From: Siphonodentalium dalli
Taxonomy: Eukaryota > Mollusca > Scaphopoda > Gadilida > Siphonodentaliidae
DNA length: 64,000 nt
Direction of reading: 5' to 3'
Assembly (NCBI GenBank): GCA_032622095.1
Contig: CP136067.1
Location: 59,623,899 to 59,687,898 of the forward strand
The translations under genes were made by a program, and so were the position numbers. Positions within the stretch are counted from its first letter, which is position 1; each line of letters starts with the position of its first letter. Of the stretch, positions 12,101 to 23,752 are shown in pieces. The notes under the pieces are model-generated. The model was not told the DNA's origin and did no database searches. It saw only the letters and a program-made list of their open reading frames with translations.

Positions 12101-12452
12101 TTTCAGTTGACAATAAGTCCGGCGCGTTGAAACTGTTATGTGATGCCCCACCACCGTTACTCACTTGCGAATATCTTTTTTCGCAATGGTTAGTGTCACT
12201 CCCGATAGCCATTGAGTGCATGAACGTTTGATTTGATGGGTAATCATACATTAATCCGATTGAGATGTTTGACCCCGTGTGATTAGAAGCTCCATGAGCA
12301 AATCCGGACATTGAATCATCCTGTTGGCTAATCAGCGGATTAGCGACGGAGTGTACCCACGGAGTGTGCGCTTGAGCGAACAATGGCTCAACTCGCTGGC
12401 TGTTTATCGGATTATACGCCGCTTTCACATCTGCACTGATGTTTTGAATCAT
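9127..12452 (-). pseudogene. gag: R1 gag-like protein, one nonsense codon plus 3' frame breaks
   Basis: One frame runs from ATG at 12452 to a stop at 9504 (983 codons), broken only by a TAA at 11181-11183 where R2 has a sense codon. Residues 1-780 are low complexity, rich in Asn, Gln, Ser, Thr and Pro. A Retrotrans_gag-like core lies at about residues 800-905 (about 10050-9740), with FAEFQRWNKAE, LEGSALDYHKSL, FKEILIEMGNRFG and AAAIEHVRFHQF. The tail holds NERFLRRESQSNT-type repeats. Near 9510 R1 has five extra bases relative to R2, causing the early stop. The downstream stretch to 9127 matches R2's longer C-terminus, minus about 90 nt and with a CAA-to-TAA change at its end. No CCHC knuckle or protease motif was seen. 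The protein would form the particle shell; function by family. Confidence 0.85.
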
Positions 12453-13386
12453 GATGCAAATGACCTACTTCCCGTTTCAACAAAATAACGGTTGGCTGTT
12501 TTAACAGATACGAATAGTTCCGAAAATTCCAGCAAGAATGTTCATGAGCTCGCAACGTTGTTATAGCGATGTCCCCTCGTTGGACTGTTTTGGGAAATTA
12601 TTCGTTATCTTCCAAAAACAATTCGCGCAAATAAAAACTCCCAAAATTTGCTAATTTCGGAACTCCTCGATAAAAGATGTTATACAAGGTGTAAATGCAC
12701 GAATATTGAACAAATGGTGATATACTATCCGAAATATGCCTATATAAACGCTATTGGTAGCCTTTATAGACAAATTCACCTACATTTATAAAACCATTTG
12801 AAAAATTGGAAAATAATCCTACGAAAATTGGCAAAAATAATACTCTGGGACAAAAATAATTCAATTGCATGAAATTAAAAAATTGAAAAGAAATTTCCGT
12901 GAAAATGGGCAAAAACGAAAAAATAAGTGCCAATTAATTGAAAAATACGGCGAACTTGATTGAAATGTCCGCGCAGCAGAATGAAAACAAAACAGCCTTC
13001 ATTCCCTACTAAAAAAATAAATAATCCAATAGCAACTGGTTTGAGAAAAAAAAAATATTCAACAAAGTGGCAAACACTTGCTTGTGTGAAGAAAAAAAAA
13101 ATGCAAGCCAAAAAACAATCAGAAAAATGGCAAAAAAGTATGACAAAATGCAAAATTATTTTATAAATAAATAAATAGGAAAAATAGTATGCAGTGCAAA
13201 GTGCGAAGAGCAAAAATTACGGTGCGGATTGCAGAAATTACCAAAGATAATAAACGGATTGAAAAAACATGTGAAAAATTATTTTGCCTATTGTGAGAAA
13301 ACAGTGTAAATTACCGGCGAGAAAAATATAAAGAAACAGTGCACAAAAAACGCCGCAAAGATTCGAGTAAGATCGACGACGCCATT
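12453..13386 (-). other. 5' leader of R1 with possible primer-binding site
   Basis: About 930 bp between the 5' LTR and the gag start, very rich in T on the element strand. Two bases after the LTR (13385-13386) the minus strand reads TGGCGTCGTCGATC, a TGG-initial word that could pair with a tRNA 3' end of the ...GACGACGCCA type, perhaps tRNA-Ser. That assignment is inference. R2 has the same sequence next to its 5' LTR (ending at 46609). The short frames within are low-complexity chance frames. Confidence 0.6.
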
Positions 13387-13701
13387 TGTTATAATTATGG
13401 GGTACAGTGCAGCATTGTGAATAATTATACATGAAGTGCAAGTGTGAAATAATACCTTTTAATAATACAGCAATAGAAATACACGATGTTGTCAATAGGT
13501 TGGTTTGGATTTAAGTGATGGGTTTCCGTCAGCCTCGTCATCTCGTGAACTTCCGGCTATCTTCGGGCATCCTCGGTGGTTTCCGGGTTTTCCCGTATCT
13601 TCGCTCCAATATCGCTATATTGGAGCCGTTTGCCGAGAAGTATCTATTTGATACAGGTTTTACTCTACCAGGCCTAACTATTAAAACCCATAAATACAAC
13701 A
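13387..13701 (-). repeat. 5' LTR of R1
   Basis: A 315-bp LTR, TGTTATAATT...ATACAACA on the plus strand, followed by the TSD GAGT (13702-13705). As the upstream LTR of a minus-strand element it should contain the promoter. No core promoter motif was assigned. Confidence 0.95.
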
Positions 13702-13766
13702 GAGTTTCTTTTTATGGTTCCGACGATACGTAATATTTTAATAGATGTATCGATCGGTCCTCAAAG
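13702..13766. other. Original host spacer between R1 and R2
   Basis: Sixty-five bases of pre-insertion DNA, starting with the right TSD of R1 (GAGT) and ending with the left TSD of R2 (AAAG, 13763-13766). Virtual excision joins 2777 to 13706-13766 and then to 46929. No gene is seen here. Confidence 0.85.
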
Positions 13767-14073
13767 TGTTATATTTATGGGGTACAGTGCAGCATTGTGA
13801 ATAATTATACATGAAGTGCAAGTGTGAAATAATACCTTTTAATAATACAGCAATAGAAATACACGATGTTGTCAATAGGTTGGTTTGGATTCAAATGATA
13901 GGTTTCCGTCAGCCTCGCCATCTCGTGAACTTCCGGCTATCTTCGGGCATCCTCGGTGGTTTCCGGATTTTCCAGTATCTTCGCTCCAATATCGCTATAT
14001 TGGAGCCGTTTGCCGAGAAGCATCTATTTGATACAGGTTTTACTCTACCAGGCCTAACTATTAAAACCCATAA

Positions 14074-15978
14074 GGGTGATTCTCCATTAAATGAACAATT
14101 TCGTCCAGAAAATTCTGGGGGAAAAAAGTTTGTCACATGCCGATAAATTTTATGTGAGTATGTAGCACAGATATTGGTGACCACGAAAATGACATTTGGC
14201 AAAATTATAGGGCCAGGTCAAGGTCAATCAAGGTCGTTCATTACAGCATGTGCCAATGACGTTTTTTTGGGGTTGAATCAGGGCAACGTCATTGTCAAAT
14301 TCGCTCTTTCTCCAAAACTTGTTGACATGTGCCCTTTAATAGTTGAATTATCGTTATGAGTATATATTGTTTGAGTAGCCGATGATGTATCCGTCAAAAC
14401 GACGTATTGCGTAGCTCCGCACGTTGAGACGTCTATGAGATACAGCCATTTGAATATACGTGGTGGAAATTGATATGCCTTGTGGGCGTGACTTAGAGTT
14501 CAAACTCTCTAAGAGGTCAACGAATACAGCGTTCAGATATGATAATTGGAAACAGATTTTGATCGCATAAAAGGCGATTCCTATCAAGTCGTGCATGCCC
14601 TGGTCCCTCGTATATACACTTGGTTTGACTCCAAACGATCGAGGAACTCTGATGTAGACAACGTGAATATACGTCAATCAAAGTCTGTTCCCCAAGGGGT
14701 TCGCCAAATTGCAATGATAATTTAGAGTAGAAAACATTGTCGATGGATTTCTCTTACATGTTTCAAGATATTGAACTGAAATTTGGTATTTGGGGGTTTC
14801 TCGGTGCGTTCAATCAGATAGAATTGTCAGTGTGATATTCTGATGGTCCAAAATGTGTATTTTGACGCCGTTGCTATAACACACGAGCCGGAAATCGCCC
14901 CGCATGCAGAATGATTGTTGAAAAGTACGGAAATAATTGACTTTTCAAACTGTCATATGCTTCTCACTGAGATTGTTTGATGTAAACGTCAATCCATTTA
15001 GAGAATTCGTTAGATTCCGTTGATCACCCCCCCCCCCCAGCCCACCACTCATTCACTCACCCCCCCCCCCCCGATGTTATATAAACGCACTATTTTTACA
15101 CCCAGATCATCCCTTAACATGTTTTATTTGTTAGATCGTGTTTGCGTCTCTGGATATTTCAAAATTAAAATTGCGTCATTACCCAAACAGAAGGAGTGTT
15201 TGGGTAATGACGCGTTTGGGTAATGACGATTTTCGTTTCAGCGCGCTCTTATATTTTGAATATCCATCACCTATGAAAATGAACTAGTTTATGAACAAAC
15301 AACCGCTGCGAGCTTTCGAAATAAACTTTTAATCGTTCGCCTACAGCATGTAACATTTAAATGGTCTGCGTTTGTGTAATGACGCTGAATAAATATACGC
15401 TAGCGATTTCTAGTTTCAAATGTTGATTTTGAAAAATTATTCAAGGAAACATAACCTGGGTTTATTTTTTCTAGACATTAAAGAATATTTACTCCACGAT
15501 GCAACCATAGATATGAACAAGCTATGTTTCTGGTGAAAATATCAGCCGTCTTTATCGTGCGTTTGGGTAATAATTCTATATAACGGGACATGCTTTTGGA
15601 AGACTTCACATGCTTTCCACTAACTAAATATTTAATTTAATAAAAATTATACGAATTGCATGGCGTTCAGTGCAAAATTCCGCACAAGAATATTAATTGG
15701 TTTAAAGATAAATCGTTCGGTGGCGAATGGGAACAATCAGGGAAGTTGAATGCCTTTGATTTGGGACATGCTGTTTCGGGGTACGTAGCCTGTAATATAC
15801 ACATGGCATATATGTTGTCACACGTCCATACTAAACCCGAAATGTCTCTAATAAATGCCTGTATCGTGCATGAGCTACAAGATCATTACCATCACTTTTA
15901 TGTATGGTGGCCATTGTTTTTCATAGGATGAACTAATAACGCAGGACATGGGTTTGCTCGTTTACGGGAGAATCACCC
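14074..15978. mobile_element. TIR element inserted in the R2 LTR
   Basis: A 1,905-bp element starting GGGTGATTCTCC and ending GGAGAATCACCC, with TSD ATAA (14070-14073, 15979-15982); the other three LTRs supply the empty site. It is non-coding apart from chance frames. About 14290-14870 is also present inside the foldback element at about 38850-39480, so the two elements share a module. It includes two C tracts (15027-15037, 15061-15072) and repeated TTTGGGTAATGACG words. The 4-bp TSD leaves the superfamily undecided. Confidence 0.88.
15168..15230. repeat. Inverted and direct repeats of a GTTTGGGTAATGACG word
   Basis: GCGTCATTACCCAAAC is followed after about nine bases by GTTTGGGTAATGACGC, then by another GTTTGGGTAATGACG, giving a hairpin plus a direct repeat. 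Degenerate relatives occur near 15366-15384 and 15560-15572 in the same element. Confidence 0.7.
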
Positions 15979-16140
15979 ATAAATACAACACTCTTCCCCA
16001 TTTTAATAAAAAGAACGACCAACCTACTCTAAAATTCAGGGAAGGTGGATATACCAACACCTCTTGGCCCAAAATGAGGCAGTATAGTTCTCAGAGACAT
16101 GGTTAACACCTCTCTGCGACCTCTCAATGAACGCCGCTCT
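15979..16140. other. R2 internal sequence next to its 3' LTR
   Basis: After the LTR end (15990) this matches R1 3094-3260 closely, including the purine tract and the TTGGCCCAAAATGAGGC stretch. The matching R1 segment continues to 3311; in R2 the remainder follows the foldback at 16709-16775. No coding potential was recognised. Confidence 0.7.
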
Positions 16141-16708
16141 CACGGGGGGAGAACTGCGACGTGAGGATCGGTGGCATTCCGATAAAGAGACGGTGGAATT
16201 CCGATAAAGAGACGGTGGAAATCCGATAAACGAGACGGTTCGCTTTCGGCGACAAACGAGATTTTCTTCGTGTTTGGGCATTCAAACGGAATTGCCGTGA
16301 CAAATCAGGTTTCATATCAACATATCGTTATTTAAGTTACTAATATCCATCAAAATCTAGACGCTATACAGTGACTAAAACCAAGAGAATAGCCATTTAA
16401 AATCACGCGACGGTTCGTTTTCCGATAAAAGACACGCGACGGTTTTTATCGGAAAACGAACCGTCGCGTGACTTTTAAATGGCGATTCTATTGGTTTAAC
16501 TCACTGTAGCGTCTATATTTTGATGGATATTAGTAACTAAGATAACTATATGATGATATGAAACCTGATTTGTCATGGCAATTTGAATGCCCAAACACGA
16601 AGAAAATCTCGTTTGTCGCCGAAAGCGAACCGTCTCGTTTATCGGATTTCCACCGTCTCTTTATCGGAATGCCACCGATCCTCACGTCGCAGTTCTCCCC
16701 CCCCCATG
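16141..16708. mobile_element. Foldback element with arms of about 280 bp
   Basis: Nearly the whole 568 bp folds back on itself. The left arm starts CACGGGGGGAGAACTGCGACG and the right arm ends in its complement. Both arms contain GACGGTGGAA..CCGATAAA units and a GTTCGCTTTCGGCGACAAAC segment. The centre is a shorter hairpin (ACGCGACGGTT...AACCGTCGCGT) near 16410-16480. A GCTCT duplication flanks it (16136-16140, 16709-16713), and R1 at 3246-3250 has a single GCTCT. No coding capacity. Confidence 0.85.
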
Positions 16709-17921
16709 GCTCTGATGGGTTCCAAAAACCCATGTTACGAACACACGAGCCAAAACAGGGTTACTTGCTTGTGTTAAACCCTTAACAAATTCCAGCTAAA
16801 TGAATTTTGAACTACAGAATTTTGAACTTTGATCGTAGAATCAGGTAATTTTATTACCATCAGCTGATAGTAATAAGAGGTACGAGTAATTGTGACGAGA
16901 TATTTTGAACATGGCATAGTTTTCGTGTGCTGAGATTTCTCTCATGTGTGTGTGTTTTGCGTCAAAAGGACATCAGTCCTCTTCATCGGGAACTTGTCAA
17001 ATCAACTAATGGCTCTGTATGAGATAAGCTCTAACGTATGTCGTTTGACTTATTTCTTGCTAAGTTTAATTTGATATATTGCCCCGATCCGAATCATATG
17101 TACAATTGAAGCGCATCATATTCAGACTGCAGCTGCAGTCTAACCATCTTCAATATTTATGCGATTATTCAAACATTATCGTAGACAATTATTGAGCGTT
17201 AGCAAACGCTCATAAACTTCCCTATCTCTGAGCTGGTCTATCATGCTTGCGATGTTTTGATATTTTGCTTTATTTTAGAGTTATTGTTCTTGTTAAATGT
17301 TACTGTAAACGATTCTTGAGTTCTCACAATTGGATGATGATAATACGATTTGAAACCATTTTGTGAGTGGAAATCATGGAATGTGTTTCAAATATATATA
17401 TACATTCCCAAACAATGTATTGTAACCAGAAAGTAGGAATACAACAACTTGTGGATTGGCGGGTGCCTACATATGCCACTAAAAAGAGGGTGCAGACTTT
17501 ACAACATAAACAACCCCCTACTCTCATATCTAATCGGGACCAATGGGTGATAGTGTTAGTTGGCCCTATACTGCTGGGTGATAATGTTATCTTCAGCAAC
17601 GAGTGCCGACTCCCGTGCACTTATAATGATACACATACAAATGAAGGCAATGTTAGTGGTGAATTGGAAGAAACACAGAAATTAGTTAATCCCTATTTAA
17701 TTTCTACCGAACGCCAATCCACTAGACACGACACCAGAAAGGTAAATAGAAACATAAGATATAAAAAGAAACTTCTTGGTGATATTCGAGCCTTAGTCCG
17801 TAATCGTTTTCATTATGGTCATGTGATTAAACGCTCTTTATTGTCTATTCAGCAGAACAGAATGGAGGTTAGGATAAGGCATACTGTTGTAACTATATTT
17901 AATTTAGGCACTCTCGGATTA
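16709..17921. other. R2 3' internal region (first part)
   Basis: Aligns with R1 3246-3311 followed directly by 7262 to about 8435, bridging the site where R1 carries the 4-kb transposon. It contains most of the plus-strand frame 17367-17945, the counterpart of 7959-8483 in R1; the frame's last codons run into the following insert. No domain was recognised, and the strand is opposite to gag. Confidence 0.6.
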
Positions 17922-19290
17922 GGGTGGATACACACATGCATGTAATGTCTGTATGTAAAATACATGTATTTTACATGGCCGCACCAATAATTGACAAAAT
18001 TAATCACCTGCGCGCGAGAGGTCAATTTCACCAGTGAGTAGTTATAAGCCATTATCAAACAAACTGCCATCAAGAAATTTCAGGCCAGTCATAAACATGT
18101 CTTCTTTCATGGATGCCGAAATGAGTAATTCTTGTCTGATATATGTTGCTGTTTTTCACGAGTTATAATTCATTTCGAAAAGTGGATTAGAGCCGGTCGA
18201 TTTTATACTTGATTTGTGTCTGTCATTTCTTGGAAACAGGGTCATCCAAAACAGAAATAAAATATGCAGAATTCTTTTATAGGATGATACCGGCTTGTTG
18301 AGATTTCTCTGATAATTTGAGAGCGAGCTCATGTGATAACATTAATTCAATTGGGATTGCAAATATTCATTATAGCGCCAACAAATAATGCATGTACAGC
18401 GTGACACCCCCCCCCCACCCCCCCCCCCCATTTATATATATGTTTCTCAAGCCAAAGGTTGAACATGCTCCTATCTGTCACAAGCTTGAATTATAACATT
18501 TTCTACCATAATCCATGATTGGGGGAGGGGCTGGTTCTCGAAAGCTTCCAATAACTAAGGGAGTTAATTGAATGTATCAGCCGGGATTATCTGGGCAAGA
18601 ATTACAATATAATGTTTGACTTAAATATTCCATAGTTGTAAATTTTGCGTATACATGTATAACTGTATAACACAAGAGATGAAAGGTGACGTAGTTGGGA
18701 ACTCGTAGCTAGGCAACCCTTTCGCCGAATGAAGACAAACAGCAACACCATGCATTCAAATTTAAAGCTGTATAATATGTTCATAATTATATGAATAGCA
18801 TAAATTGCTGCATATTAGATTAATCACTCGTAGAAAACAGACACGACAGACATGACTTCGATATTTATAAAGCAGGGTGTCAGGACTCAGGGTGCTGCGT
18901 GCACACCCCCCCCCCCCCCCCCCGTCGAGGAAATATGCAATGGTGAATTCGGTAGCTTCTGGGATAATATAGCTCCCCGTGTATGTTGTGGGTCATAGCC
19001 CCCTGCGTTGTGGAAGAGGCCATCACTGGTATTAACATCAATAGAATACTGACAATGATTTAAACAGAACGTCGACCATTTCAGTTATCGCGCGAATAAT
19101 TATTTTAAGCGGCCTGACGACTTCGTCCCAGTCAACGGCTCTTCCGCGGTTCAGAGTTTAACTCACTGTGGTCAAACACAGTCGCAATGATTGGGTTGTC
19201 AGCGGACACATATTACACGGTGTGTATGATCCATGTAAAACTCCAAATACACGATATTTACAGAGATTACATGCATGTGTGTATCCACCC
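17922..19290. mobile_element. PIF/Harbinger-like non-autonomous TIR element
   Basis: A 1,369-bp insert with 30-bp TIRs (one mismatch) that begin GGGTGGATACACACATGCAT, flanked by a 3-bp TSD TTA (17919-17921, 19291-19293). R1 near 8440 reads GGATTAACAGC without the insert, so the boundaries are exact. A 3-bp TTA/TAA duplication is characteristic of PIF/Harbinger. It contains no transposase, but two long C-rich tracts (about 18407-18430 and 18906-18923). Confidence 0.88.
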
Positions 19291-19559
19291 TTAACAGCAA
19301 GTTCAGATGTTCATTATGGTTTATCTCAATTTTTGTAAACATTACTTTCTGTTGCTATATATTTCTGTTCTGGCAATATATGCAACTCTCTGCAATGCAG
19401 ATGTGCCTTTAACAATAGCATGAGTATTCTCTTCTGAACAGCAGGTCAGAAGAGACAAGATGCTTGTGAGCTTGAGTGATCATTTCAGTATCAATCCTAC
19501 ATTTGATGGAAGCCTACATTTAAGGAAGGCTCGTCACTATACTTAGATGCAGGATATTG
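19291..19559. other. R2 3' internal region (second part)
   Basis: Resumes the alignment with R1 (about 8438-8700) immediately after the PIF/Harbinger-like insert and runs up to the next insertion at an ATTG site. No gene is seen. Confidence 0.7.
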
Positions 19560-20040
19560 GGAACGAGAGCAGCAGCTCTGTCCCGTTTGTCTTGTGTTAC
19601 ACGCCCCTGTTCTGTGTTACGACTGATTTTTATTGTAACTAGGACTTTTGTTAACACATTGAAATAGTTACTTGGCGCCCATTCTGCTGAATGTGTGCAA
19701 TGTTTGAGGTTAGATGCGACCCTGTGCTGGAAAACGCATAATCGCTGGTGGTCCTATATATATTATATATATATATATATATACAGTGTGACATTATATG
19801 ACTCCATTCCCCCTTTTTCCTTTAGACGGAAGGCATCACGTGAAAACAGCAGTTGTCACCAAAACAATGCAGCCATTATATATATATGGAATATAATTAC
19901 CGAAAAATAATTAAGTAATTATTATCCACCATGGTCAAGGAAAAATTAGACAATGAGGGATGTGAGACATACAAATACGTCAATATTATATTATATTGAC
20001 GTCCACAACTCGACAAAAATTTATTTAGAATACACAAAAA
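19560..20040. mobile_element. 481-bp insertion at an ATTG site
   Basis: R1 reads GCAGGAGATTGTGACG without interruption, whereas R2 has 481 bp between ATTG (19556-19559) and ATTG (20041-20044). The insert has an AT microsatellite near 19760-19785 and an internal CGTCAATAT/ATATTGACG inverted repeat near 19978-20001. The ends show no clear TIR, so the class is unknown. Confidence 0.6.
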
Positions 20041-20351
20041 ATTGTGACGATATGCTGTGGACGTAGTTAATACCATAATTATTATGCAGATTTTTTTGTT
20101 TAAACATATTTTATTGTAATATAATATTACAAGAGGGATCGGGGCACAAGTTATAACAACTTAAATCCGCCCCTCTCCCATTAACATTTTAACAAATACA
20201 ACGTAGATGACGAATATAACATATATACAGGATGATGTATGGTGTGGTTGTGATTGCTGCCAGTCCTATCCTGCTTTTGAAATTTCATCTGAGGTAGTCA
20301 ACATTTGTAACGCAAAGGAGGATCTCGCCTATATTTGTTAGCGGAGGGGGC

Positions 20352-21420
20352 CTAATTAAAGCGTTTCGTTGATGAAATGTATGAGTAAACAAAATGGAAA
20401 AGAATTTCATTGCGTCGATTCGATTCTGATGATATCCCTGTGAGTAAGGAGGAAATGTTAGATATTATAAATTGGTGGGCTGCAATCTTATTGAAGAGTT
20501 CGCATCTTTCGGTAGCATACAGGGGGCACTCACAGAAATAATGAAAGGCATCTTCGACTTCGTATCCACATGTGCATTTAGAGGTATCAGAGATAAAATT
20601 GTTGTACATATCTGATTTTAATTCACTACAATAGTTGCGAATTCTGCAGTGTAAAATGCTTAGTTTTCTTGGACTGTTAATAAAGAATTGGGGAGGTTTC
20701 GTGGGCGGGTCAATTAATTTCAAATTCAGGAAGAGTACTTACATTTGTAATAGGCTGTGGTAGTTTATTCCAAGATAGCGTACTTTTAGGTAAATAAGAG
20801 TTTCTGAAATGTTCTGTATGCGAACGGTATGAATAGAATTTGTCAGGTTCGCGCATATCATATCGATTACTGGCAACTTGTCTTGATCGGGGTGGCAACA
20901 TGAGCGTGAGATATTGGGGACTTGGTTGTTTATTATTTTAAACATGCATGGTGTGCAACTCGTGGAGTTCTTGTCGAATTTCAAGCCTTGACCATCCTAC
21001 TTCGTCAAACAAGCGATTTATATCTACGGAACGCGTTAATCCTGTTACTATTCTTGCAGCATCCTTGTGTATGTCATCGAACTTTTTTAATAAGTAATCT
21101 GTTGCTGTGCCCCACACTACATCGGCATAGTCTATAATTGGTAATATATATGCTATGTATATTTTTTCAAGCGACTTTCGGTCTAGGTCGTACTTCAGTC
21201 TTCTTAACTGTGAGAGACGCGATGTTGCTTTGTTTGCTATTGTATTTATATGAGTGTTCCAGTTTAGATTCGATTGTATTTCAAGTCCAAGATGTTTGTG
21301 TGAGTTTGTAAATAATACATTTTCTTGTTCGAATTTTAAATTCGGGGTCACGTTGTTATTTGTAAGGGAAAAGGAAATTGCCCTAGTTTTCGTTGGGTTA
21401 AATTTAACTAACCATTTATT
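20352..21420 (-). pseudogene. LINE1 ORF2, thumb and C-terminal part
   Basis: The frames here join to give the region after the RT fingers/palm: NKWLVKFNPTKTRA, HKHLGLEIQSNLNWNTHI, RRLKYDLDRKSLEKIY and YADVVWG, typical of CR1/Jockey RTs. The end has a Cys/His cluster (CTCGYEVEDAFHYFCECP), common at the C-terminus of this LINE group. There are at least two frame breaks near 20710-20950. The rest of the RT lies beyond the LINE2 insertion, at 31360-32618. Confidence 0.82.
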
Positions 21421-21429
21421 TATATATAT

Positions 21430-22272
21430 ATATATCTTTATTGTCCTCCTCGTGGGAGAGTATAATATATAGTATTACACAAGAACATATATATACAGTT
21501 CAATAAGAAGAATATGTAGGTTTACAAACAGTTGGGGTAAATGATAAGTAACGTATATACAAAGCTGATCCACGTACACTCCCAATCATACGCCTTAAAC
21601 AGCTCAACCATCGCACACATTTACCATTTACCACCAACGATCACACGCACCCACGCATACACACACGCACACCCTCACCCTCACACACACACCCCATTCA
21701 GCATGCATAAACACTCGCATACATTCATAGTTATACATACGCACGAACACGCATACTCTCACACAGGCACACACACCACCTGTCTCTCTCTCTCACTCAC
21801 TAACCAACCTCACACGCGCAGACACGCACGCATACATGTATAGTGATACATATGCACCCACAGACGACGGCACACATACACGAGTATCTAGGCAGACAAC
21901 AGACTGGCGCATGCCCACATAATGTCACATACAAGAACAAATATAATACATGCAGTGTCACAGGTAATTGGATATATAAGTAATAGAATAGCATAAATGT
22001 ACGTGGTCAAGCTATCTAAACATTTGATTCAGTGTATAGCTGCCAACATAGACTTCATTTTGCAAACATAAATTAGATCTTGATTGCAACCGCGCATTAC
22101 ATATACGATAGACTGGTTTGAATGCATAACACACGTACAATTGCATACCAAAGCGAATGCCCCCACCAAGAGAGCAAAAGATGGAGTGTGTCAACACAAG
22201 GCCTACCTTTGTCGGCCAAGCGTCAACGAACACCACCTCCGCTCTCTGGATAAACACAGCATTACATGACAA
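21430..22272 (-). other. 3' UTR of LINE2, with a CA-rich stretch
   Basis: Non-coding tail between the ORF2 stop (22273) and the TA-rich end. Positions 21634-21840 are a degenerate CA-rich stretch (ACACACGCACACCC...). The frames on either strand across it are low-complexity artefacts. Confidence 0.65.
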
Positions 22273-23752
22273 TTAGTCAGTCGCCGTCAGAAACCTGCAC
22301 AAAAACACGTAGGTTTGCCACAACTTGTGTGTATGGCCAACAATGAAAGAAACATAATACATTGGATCTTCAATGAAAGAGAATAGTTCAACTGGCAGGT
22401 TGGTTAAATGTAATAGGAAGAGCTCTTCGTCGTCCAGTTCATTTGCCCAAAGAGAAAACAATATTCCAAATTCGTCAATCATCTCGTACCACATGTTGTT
22501 TCGACACTCCCTTAAAGCAGGGTGATTGCAGTGAATGATAATATGTTTAGGCTCATCTTCATTGCTTTTGTTACATAGCGTACATACATTTGCTTTTGTT
22601 GATGCTGTTTCGGCGATTAGTTTTGCGACTGTATAGAAGGCAACCTTTTTCTCTGGGTACATGCGGCAAGCTTTCCATATATGGGATGGTTGCAAGCAGG
22701 TTTGCATTTGACTAAACCGAACCAGGGACAGATCATTTGACATGTCCTCATGCCAGACAAACTCACAACGAATATTTATCGCGGTTTTAACGATCCGATT
22801 CCATTCCGATTTAGTCGGGAAAAGACCACTGTTGGAAAAGTTCTCAAGATATTGACTCAGATTATATGACGTTAGAACTTGTTCGATATCCGAAATGAAT
22901 GAATTCTTATTTGAGAACTCTTGGGCGAGGTGCGAGTAGAGTCTGTTTACAAATATCTCTTTGCATGCTTTGGACGGCGAAAGGCGACAAAGACTTCCAA
23001 ATAAACTCAACTTACGCGCACCAATGAACGAACAAATTGGGCGCATGCCCAGTAAGCCTAACGCGATACACGTTCTTGTCCTAACAGGGAAGCCTTGGAT
23101 ACGCTTAAGACAAAATCGGTGGATCTTTTCAATGGATAATGCGTCAGAGACGGTCATGCCACAAAGAAACTCAGTACCATATAGACCTTTTGGTAGAACA
23201 ACCGACTTATAAATAATTTCACAGCTTAATGGTGTAATTCCTCCAGCATACAGACCGGTATTACTAAGGAGAAAATATGTTGATCTGATTTTGTCACAAA
23301 CTTTCTCAGCTAGATCTTTGACGAAGTTTTGATTACTGATGTGTATACCTAGGTGAGTTAGTTCGTCCGTTTCTGACACACTGCCATCATTAAGCCTCCA
23401 ATGTCTGATAATGCCATCGCTATGTCTAGCTGATTCATTGAATACAATGACTTTGCATTTAGTGGGGTTATACAGAAAACGCCATTTCTGGCTGTATGAA
23501 GAGCAGATGTCACACAAGCGTTGTAGGCCGTAGCTAGATAGTGACATTAACGTCATGTCGTCAGCCTGTGTTGGCGACGAACAATTTGTGGAGATAAGGC
23601 GAAAACCAAAGTTTGTAGCCTCGAGTGCATGCAATAAGTCATCGATATACATCATGTAGAGAAGCGAGAGTATACCTCCCTGCCTTGCTCCCTGTTTTAT
23701 TTCAATTGCTCTAGAAAGTATACCGACATGTTTAACAATACATGTTATACCA

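Larger units (their letters stand above)
2778..13701 (-). mobile_element. R1: complete non-autonomous LTR retrotransposon (TR-GAG-like)
   Basis: A 10.9-kb element bounded by near-identical direct LTRs (2778-3093 and 13387-13701) and a 4-bp TSD (GAGT just before 2778 and at 13702-13705). On the minus strand the order is 5' LTR (13701-13387), possible primer site, about 0.9-kb leader, long gag-like frame (12452 to about 9127), a 3' region without recognised protein, a purine tract, then the 3' LTR. About 3.95 kb of its length is a later TIR transposon at 3312-7257. No protease, RT, RNase H or integrase is visible in R1 or R2, so the family probably relies on pol supplied in trans. The LTRs differ by one substitution and one single-base indel, implying recent insertion. 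Confidence 0.92.
13767..15990 (-). repeat. 3' LTR of R2, split by a TIR element
   Basis: LTR sequence occupies 13767-14073 and resumes at 15983 to end ATACAACA at 15990. The middle is a later insertion flanked by ATAA. Against 46610-46924 it shows three substitutions (two A/G in the ...CAA.TGAT.GG stretch and one A/C in TTTTCC.GTATC). Confidence 0.92.

Noticed and set aside
12751-13213. Hydrophobic Phe-rich minus-strand frames (also 45995-46451)
   Set aside because: Low-complexity T-rich leader of the LTR elements; frame differs by indels between copies and there is no domain.
21541-21994. His/Thr-rich and Val/Cys-rich frames over the CA-rich tract
   Set aside because: Products of a CA dinucleotide-rich stretch in the LINE2 3' UTR.
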